53,670 bases of DNA, from contig CAZHLD010000012.1 of NCBI GenBank assembly GCA_964533185.1, positions 1 through 53,670 on the forward strand, given 5' to 3'. A program made the translations under genes and the position numbers. Below the pieces are notes generated by a model. The model did no database searches. It was not told where the DNA came from and saw nothing but the letters and a program-made list of their open reading frames with translations. Below are positions 49,017 through 53,670 of the stretch, in pieces. The stretch comes from CAZHLD01 sp964533185 (GTDB lineage Bacteria > Acidobacteriota > Terriglobia > Acidiferrales > UBA7541). Positions within the stretch are counted from its first letter, which is position 1; each line of letters begins with the position of its first letter.

Positions 49017-49600
49017 TTCGCCCTCCGCCCCAAATCCGTCAGAAAGGAGTGGAACAGAGCAGCCCGCGTCGTCGCATTGATTCTTTCGCGGATGAAGGAT
49101 TCGGCGCGGCTGGCCGTGAGTTGCGCAGCCATCCTCCGCAGCTCAATGTGCGCGGAGCGCCCGGCTGCTGCGATTTCTGCCTCGGCGGCCCGCTCGATCT
49201 TTACTGCCTCTTCACGCGCCAGAGCCCGGATGCGCCCTGCTTCAGCTTCGTACTCCCGCCGCGCCGCTGCACGCATCGCCGCCACTTCCTCGTCGAGTCG
49301 CGAGAGTTTTTCTTCCACGGTGCGGAGTTGCTCTTCAGCCTCGGCCTTGGCTTCGCCTCCCTCGGCGATGGCGCGACGTATTCCTTCGGCCCGCTTGCGC
49401 AGTGCCGGCAGCATCCGTTTCCTGATCACAAAACCGAGCACTCCAGCCACAATAGCGAAATCCAACCAGCGAAAAACGGTCCCGGTCGGAGAGTCCGCAG
49501 AGCTTTGGTTCCCCTCTTCCGCGGCCCAGACCGATGTCGCAGTCAGCAGCAGAAACAACGCCAAGTTTGAGGTAAGCAGCCAGCTCCGGCGCCAGTTCAT
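49013..49600 (-). CDS. atpF: ATP synthase b subunit
   Basis: 195 residues: an N-terminal signal-like helix (LLTSNLALFLLLTATSVWAA), a second membrane helix (FRWLDFAIVAGVLGFVIRKR), then a long charged coiled coil (RRAIAEGGEAKAEAEEQLRT). Forms the peripheral stalk with b'. The extra N-terminal helix ahead of the usual anchor suggests a cleaved signal. Overlaps both neighbours by 4 bp. Confidence 0.9.
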   Translation of the reverse strand: MNWRRSWLLTSNLALFLLLTATSVWAAEEGNQSSADSPTGTVFRWLDFAIVAGVLGFVIRKRMLPALRKRAEGIRRAIAEGGEAKAEAEEQLRTVEEKLSRLDEEVAAMRAAARREYEAEAGRIRALAREEAVKIERAAEAEIAAAGRSAHIELRRMAAQLTASRAESFIRERINATTRAALFHSFLTDLGRRAN

Positions 49601-50073
49601 CGCGCATCCCTCGGTGAGGCGCTGCCATTCGGCCGACGTTCCAGCACGGCTCGCGCCAGTTCAGCTCCCAGCGTCGCGCTTGCTTTCTCCATCTCTTGCC
49701 GCGCCAGACGCAATTCACTGTCAATTCGTTCCCGCGCGGCCCGCACCTCCTCCATGGCTCGGTTGCGGGTTTCGCGGATCAGGGCTACTCGTTCATCCAG
49801 GATTGCGCGTCGCGCGGCCTCCTGCTCGGCATAGATGGCCGTGCGGGCCTTTTTCAAGGCTTCGTCATACTCGTGCGCTTTTCCTTTCGCTTCGGCCTGC
49901 GCGAGCTCAGCCGAGTGGCGGGCGCCTTCGGTGCGCGCTTGTCGTTCAGTAAGAACCCGTTCCAGTGGCCGGAAGAAATTGAACTTCAGGAACAGATAGA
50001 AGAGAAAAACAAGAATTACTGTCGGGATTGCCTGCAGGAGTAACTCTTCGAGTTGATTTAGGATTGCTTCCAT
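49597..50073 (-). CDS. ATP synthase b' subunit
   Basis: 158 residues: membrane helix at about 13-30 (LQAIPTVILVFLFYLFLKFN) then a long coiled coil rich in Ala, Arg and Glu. ATG at 50073 (MEAILNQLEELLLQ) is chosen over the in-frame leader to 50151. Two different b-type genes in a row are typical of F-ATPases with b/b' stalks. First gene of this ATP synthase operon. Confidence 0.88.
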   Translation of the reverse strand: MEAILNQLEELLLQAIPTVILVFLFYLFLKFNFFRPLERVLTERQARTEGARHSAELAQAEAKGKAHEYDEALKKARTAIYAEQEAARRAILDERVALIRETRNRAMEEVRAARERIDSELRLARQEMEKASATLGAELARAVLERRPNGSASPRDAR

Positions 50074-50203
50074 GTTTCCGCTAAACCGATTCTGCTCACG
50101 CGCTTGCGGGATAGCGAGACGCGCCCGCTGGGTAATGCTGTGCGCCTGCATTCAGAACTGGACAGGCACCTACAACTCAGCGACCTTCCGAACAAAGACA
50201 GAA

Positions 50204-50232
50204 TTTATAGCATCCGTACAGGCTAAACGCAA
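50204..50232 (-). promoter_or_regulatory. Probable promoter of the ATP synthase operon
   Basis: On the minus strand TTGCGT (50232-50227), 17-bp spacer, TATAAA (50209-50204), about 130 bp upstream of the b' start. Confidence 0.6.
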
Positions 50233-50242
50233 CCCCCGCCCC

Positions 50243-50272
50243 TTGCTGGCCGCGACGCCGAATTGCTAGAAT
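50243..50272 (+). promoter_or_regulatory. Probable promoter of the acyl-CoA dehydrogenase gene
   Basis: TTGCTG (50243-50248), 18-bp spacer, TAGAAT (50267-50272). The start codon is at 50423. Confidence 0.5.
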
Positions 50273-50422
50273 ACACCGCGTGCTTGTCGCGGGGCCTAGA
50301 CGTTTCCGAAACGTGACTGCCCCGGGTCGGGCTCCCTGGATTGCCGCTGTCCTGTTTGGAGACCCGGATTCGCCTCGCCCTTCGCCGCAAGGCGGAGTTT
50401 TCGCGCCGTTAAAGGAGCTTTC

Positions 50423-51595
50423 ATGCCTGCCTTCGCTGGTGTGGATTTCATCGATTTTGACTCCTTGCTGAACGACGAAGAAAAGCTCGTCCGCCAGACC
50501 GCTCGCCAGTTTGTGGACGAGCAGGTTCTCCCCATCATCGAGCAGCACAATCGCGAAGGCACATTCCCAATGCATCTTGTCCCCATGCTCGGCGAACTGG
50601 GCTTCTTTGGCGCCAACTTGACCGGCTACGGCTGTGTGGGCATGTCGAACGTAGGGTACGGCCTTGTCATGCAGGAGCTGGAGCGCGGCGACTCCGGCCT
50701 GCGCAGCTTTGTCTCCGTACAAAGTGCCTTGGTGATGTACCCCATTTATGCTTACGGCTCAGACGCACAGAAAGAAAAATGGCTGCCCCGCCTGCAGAGT
50801 GGAAAGGCCATTGGTGCCTTCGGCCTCACAGAACCTCAATTCGGCTCCAATCCCGGCGGCATGCTCACTCGCGCAGTACGCAAAGGCGACCGCTATGTCC
50901 TCAACGGAGAAAAAATGTGGATTACCAACGGCTCGCTTGCCGATGTTTGTGTAGTTTGGGCCAAGACAGAGGACGGCGTCATCCGGGGCTTCTTAGTAGA
51001 GAAGGGCACAAAAGGTCTTAAAGCCTGGGACCTCCACGGCAAGTGGTCGCTGCGCGCGTCGGTTACCTCTGGTCTGGCCATGACCGACTGCGAGATTCCG
51101 GCCGAAAATATTCTACCCAAAGCGGAGGGCTTGAAGGGTCCCCTGGGCTGCCTGACTCAGGCGCGCTACGGCATCGGCTGGGGTGGTGTGGGTGCAGCCA
51201 TGGCCTGTTATGATACTGCGCTTCAGTATGCCAAGACGCGTAAGCAGTTCAACAATCGCCCCATCGCCTCGCATCAGCTTGTCCAAGATAAGCTGGTCTG
51301 GATGATCACCGAGATCAGCAAGGGCCAGCTCCTGGCGCTCCACGTCGGCCGACTCAAAGACCGTGGCCGGGCCGATTTCTCTCAGATCTCGATGCTCAAG
51401 ATGAACAATGTCTGGATGGCTCTCGAGACCGCGCGGAAGGCCCGCGACGTCCTGGGTGCCAATGGCATCGTGGACGACTACTGCATCATGCGCCACATGA
51501 ACAACCTCGAGTCCGTCTACACGTACGAGGGCACGCACGACATCCACCGTCTGATCATCGGTGAGCGGATCACGGGCATTCCCGCCTACTTCTAA
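50423..51595 (+). CDS. Glutaryl-CoA dehydrogenase-like acyl-CoA dehydrogenase
   Basis: FAD enzyme of the acyl-CoA dehydrogenase family, 390 residues. QELERGDSGLRSFVSVQSAL gives Glu87 and Arg94, the substrate-carboxylate residues known from human glutaryl-CoA dehydrogenase, with the same numbering. FGLTEPQFGSNPGGM, WITNGSLADVCVVWA and the catalytic base in TYEGTHDIH (Glu369) agree. It would oxidise and decarboxylate glutaryl-CoA in lysine or aromatic breakdown and give electrons to ETF. The family includes close enzymes for other dicarboxyl-CoA, so the substrate is likely but not certain. GGAG precedes the ATG. Confidence 0.87.
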   Translation: MPAFAGVDFIDFDSLLNDEEKLVRQTARQFVDEQVLPIIEQHNREGTFPMHLVPMLGELGFFGANLTGYGCVGMSNVGYGLVMQELERGDSGLRSFVSVQSALVMYPIYAYGSDAQKEKWLPRLQSGKAIGAFGLTEPQFGSNPGGMLTRAVRKGDRYVLNGEKMWITNGSLADVCVVWAKTEDGVIRGFLVEKGTKGLKAWDLHGKWSLRASVTSGLAMTDCEIPAENILPKAEGLKGPLGCLTQARYGIGWGGVGAAMACYDTALQYAKTRKQFNNRPIASHQLVQDKLVWMITEISKGQLLALHVGRLKDRGRADFSQISMLKMNNVWMALETARKARDVLGANGIVDDYCIMRHMNNLESVYTYEGTHDIHRLIIGERITGIPAYF

Positions 51596-51623
51596 GCGCC
51601 GGGAGCCTCCATTGGGAGCGAAC

Positions 51624-52610
51624 ATGGAAGTCCAACTGAGCTTGGAGTTCTTGCGGGTTGTTGAACAGGCTGCCATCGCTGCGGCGCGCACAATGGGTCA
51701 GGGTGATCGCCACGAGGCCGATCACGTCGCCGTCGAAGCCATGCGCAAAGTCATGGATTCCGTCGCCATGGACGGCACCATCGTCATCGGCGAGGGAGAG
51801 CGCGATGAAGCGCCCATGCTCTATATTGGTGAAAGAGTTGGCGCTGCCCAGCGGGAAAAGCACGGGGTCTTTCCCGAAGTCGATATTGCGGTGGATCCCT
51901 TGGAAGGCACGAACCTCTGCGCTACCGGCGCTCCAAACGCGATCACCGTCCTGGCCGCAAGCGAAAAGGGCGGCCTCCTGCACGCACCCGATCTCTATAT
52001 GGAAAAGATCGTTGTCGGCCCTTCCTGCAAAGGCGCGGTGGATCTGGACGCCCCCGTCATCGATAACTTGCGCGCCATCGCCAAGCGGCTCGATCGCGAT
52101 ATCGAAGACCTCGTGGTGATTGTGCTGGACCGCCCCCGCCACGAGAAACTGATCAACGAAATCCGTGCCGCGGGTGCGCGGATCCGCCTGATCGGCGATG
52201 GAGATCTATCTGCCGGCATCTCCGCTGCAGTCGTTGGCACTGGCGTACACGCTGTCATGGGAACCGGCGGGGCCCCCGAAGGTGTCTTGACAGCCGCGGC
52301 GCTGCGCTGCCTCAATGGTCAGATACTTGCCCGCCTTGTGGTTTCGAAGCCTGAGCACGAGGAACGGCTTGCCCAGATGGGCGTAAAAGACCCCAAGCGT
52401 ATCTACGACACGGATGATCTGGCCCGGGGCAAAAAACTCATATTCGCCTGTACCGGCGTGACCGATGGGAACCTGCTGCGCGGCGTTCGTTTTTTCGGGG
52501 AGGGCGTGCGCACTCATTCCCTCATCTTGACACTCGACCAGCGCCAGGTCCGCTTTATCGATACTGTTCATCTCGAGAAGCGCCCCGACGTCAAGGTTCG
52601 TTTCGCCTAG
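51624..52610 (+). CDS. glpX: Class II fructose-1,6-bisphosphatase
   Basis: Gluconeogenic phosphatase of the GlpX type, 328 residues. Metal and substrate motifs: TIVIGEGERDEAPMLYIGE, VDIAVDPLEGTNLCATG, GDGDLSAGISAAVVGTGVHA and MGTGGAPEGVLTAAALRC. The ATG at 51624 has GGGAGCG upstream; an in-frame start at 51561 would overlap the previous gene. It lies 28 bp after the dehydrogenase and is probably co-transcribed. Confidence 0.95.
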   Translation: MEVQLSLEFLRVVEQAAIAAARTMGQGDRHEADHVAVEAMRKVMDSVAMDGTIVIGEGERDEAPMLYIGERVGAAQREKHGVFPEVDIAVDPLEGTNLCATGAPNAITVLAASEKGGLLHAPDLYMEKIVVGPSCKGAVDLDAPVIDNLRAIAKRLDRDIEDLVVIVLDRPRHEKLINEIRAAGARIRLIGDGDLSAGISAAVVGTGVHAVMGTGGAPEGVLTAAALRCLNGQILARLVVSKPEHEERLAQMGVKDPKRIYDTDDLARGKKLIFACTGVTDGNLLRGVRFFGEGVRTHSLILTLDQRQVRFIDTVHLEKRPDVKVRFA

Positions 52611-52778
52611 ATCTTTATCGCATTCAGGGTGTGAACCTTGGCTCAGATGACATCACCTAGGTCTCCGAACGCGATGGCCTGGTTCGCATCGTGGCCTTGC
52701 AGGGTACACCTTCGGGAGTGGAGATCGGGCTGGCCAGGCTCGCGAGACTCGAAGCGCAGCAAGAGACAGTTTGAGGGG

Positions 52779-52830
52779 AAAAATGGCGGCTGCTCGCTCC
52801 GTCCTGCGACGGAGGGCTGCCGCCATTTTT
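52779..52830. terminator. Bidirectional terminator between glpX and the XRE gene
   Basis: AAAAATGGCGGC and GCCGCCATTTTT form a 12-bp stem with A/T ends on both sides; the inner CTCCGTC-ctgc-GACGGAG adds a second stem. The layout suits termination of both convergent genes. Confidence 0.85.
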
Positions 52831-52841
52831 GACTCGATCGG

Positions 52842-53486
52842 TTAGCGGTGTCCGGCAAACGCCGGATGCCCGGCTCGACGCGACAACGGCCCCACCCTGG
52901 CTGGTTGCGGCGGTGCGGGGTGGATCGGAGACACATGGGTGGCCACGTGGTCACTGATTGCTTGCAGCCGCTTTAGGATAGACTGCCATTGCTCCCAGTC
53001 CAGTTGCCGCAGGAATGGCCTGAGCCCCTGGATAAACGGGTCTTCCAGTAACGCCTCGCCGTTCGACTCCGGCACGAAGAAGCGGTTTAGTCCAACGCCA
53101 AGCGCCTCGGAAATCTTCTCCAGAGTGCCCAGGCTGGGCGTCATTTGTCCGCTTTCGATTCGCGACAGGTACGAACGTGACACGCGTGAACGCGCCTGTA
53201 GCTGGCTTTGCGTCATCCCCCGCGACTCCCGCAACTGGCGAATCCGCTGTCCGATGTTCTCCACCGTCTCGCGGTTTGGCCATTTCTCAAACAATTGCCG
53301 GTCGTCTCCCGGCAGCTCTTGCGGCGCCGGTGGTGGAATCAAGTATTCCACCTTGGGCGGCAGCATGCGCAGGCAGCGGCGGCAATTATCCGTGCGGGTG
53401 CGGTATTGCACCAATCCGCAGACCTTGCAGCGGATCACTTCACGATCTAGATCGATGGACCCTTTGTTGCCGTTGTTTTCCGACAC
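52842..53486 (-). CDS. XRE-family regulator with an N-terminal zinc ribbon
   Basis: 214 residues. The N-terminus has a zinc ribbon (IRCKVCGLVQYRTRTDNCRR followed by C), a proline linker, then a helix-turn-helix (IGQRIRQLRESRGMTQSQLQ, ARSRVSRSYLSRIESGQMTP, LGTLEKISEALGVGLNRFFV), and a C-terminal helical part with FLRQLDWEQWQSILKRLQAI. The GTG at 53486 has GAGGAG 8 bases before it; the longer in-frame leader to 53621 looks non-coding. Target genes are unknown. Confidence 0.85.
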   Translation of the reverse strand: MSENNGNKGSIDLDREVIRCKVCGLVQYRTRTDNCRRCLRMLPPKVEYLIPPPAPQELPGDDRQLFEKWPNRETVENIGQRIRQLRESRGMTQSQLQARSRVSRSYLSRIESGQMTPSLGTLEKISEALGVGLNRFFVPESNGEALLEDPFIQGLRPFLRQLDWEQWQSILKRLQAISDHVATHVSPIHPAPPQPARVGPLSRRAGHPAFAGHR

Positions 53487-53627
53487 CGGGGCTCCTCGCT
53501 GATTCTCCTGGCATGCAGATAGGGAGGAACGTAGTACGTGGGGGAAGGCAAGAAAACTGGCGCGAACGGCATGATGCCCGCATCGCCGTTTCCTGTCAAG
53601 CACTTTTTTCCGACCTGTCAAACCACT

Positions 53628-53667
53628 TTAGAAATGTCCCCATGCTTACCTCGTTAGAAATGTCCCC
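53628..53667. repeat. Direct repeat TTAGAAATGTCCCC, two copies
   Basis: Copies at 53628-53641 and 53654-53667, spaced 26 bp start to start. Short repeats of this kind often mark the ends of DDE-integrase insertion sequences, so an element may begin just past the right edge. Confidence 0.5.
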
Positions 53668-53670
53668 TTT

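Larger units (their letters stand above)
50074..50422. other. Divergent intergenic region between ATP synthase and acyl-CoA dehydrogenase
   Basis: 349 bp without a gene. It holds two outward promoters (50204-50232 minus, 50243-50272 plus), so their -35 boxes lie only 10 bp apart, and a leader of about 145 bases before the dehydrogenase. Confidence 0.6.

Noticed and set aside
1..53670. tRNA, rRNA and riboswitch genes
   Set aside because: No cloverleaf-like segment with a conserved T-loop, no rRNA sequence and no riboswitch core was found in the intergenic stretches by eye.

Overview
The window looks like a piece of a draft or metagenome-assembled chromosome from a GC-rich Gram-negative bacterium, most likely an acidobacterium. 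That assignment is inferred from gene order (yceD-rpmF-plsX-fab; mreBCD-mrdA-rodA-rng; folD-coaE-htrA; atpF'FHAGDC), from the many FecR-type and DUF-type proteins, and from the dispersed intergenic repeats. No rRNA or tRNA gene was seen that would settle it. A run of 100 N at 17730-17829 marks a scaffold gap inside one gene.

Layout. 1-0.7 kb: remnant of an IS256-type transposase. 0.7-10.2 kb (+): a small unknown protein, then yceD, rpmF, plsX, fabD, fabG, acpP and fabF (fatty-acid synthesis, with no fabH), followed by etfB, etfA and ETF-quinone oxidoreductase. 10.2-12.2 kb: a secreted FecR-domain protein divergent from a DUF374 acyltransferase. 12.2-15.4 kb (-): folD, coaE, a frameshifted HtrA-type protease and a universal stress protein. 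15.5-25.9 kb (-): a cell-shape operon, FecR/FN3 membrane protein - mreB - mreC - mreD - mrdA - rodA - RNase E/G, closed by a hairpin terminator. The RNase E/G gene contains the N gap, which sits in a 45-bp tandem repeat.

26.1-34.4 kb: a block bounded by broken insertion sequences (IS110 and IS481/ISNCY-like pieces on the left, an inactivated IS630 on the right). It carries two peptide-type ABC ATPases separated by a methyltransferase, a DUF3052 protein, an SRPBCC protein with a MarR regulator, a divergent MFS exporter and a DUF2231 membrane protein. Its intergenic regions are full of dispersed repeats, and a perfect 19-bp palindrome lies between marR and the exporter gene. This is the clearest accessory region of the window.

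34.4-44 kb: DksA-type regulator, ComF, HNH nuclease, a large protein with a PD-(D/E)XK-like signature, a small membrane protein, a phosphoesterase, queA, a membrane coiled-coil protein, a small secreted cysteine protein, nagA and a glutaredoxin-like protein. 44-50.1 kb (-): ATP synthase genes for b', b, delta, alpha, gamma, beta and epsilon, without a and c subunits. 50.4-52.6 kb (+): a glutaryl-CoA-dehydrogenase-like enzyme and class II fructose-1,6-bisphosphatase. 52.8-53.5 kb (-): a zinc-ribbon/XRE regulator. The right edge has a short direct repeat that may belong to another mobile element.

How the genes connect: the acyl-CoA dehydrogenase at 50.4 kb is a natural electron donor to the ETF encoded at 6.7-8.4 kb, which passes electrons to quinone through the ETF-QO at 8.5 kb; respiration would then drive the ATP synthase at 44-50 kb. 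No complete, clearly new system was found. The strongest leads are the repeat-bearing insertion in the S1 domain of RNase E/G, the IS-bounded MarR/SRPBCC/MFS block, the PD-(D/E)XK-like protein, and the FecR/FN3 protein at the head of the cell-shape operon.
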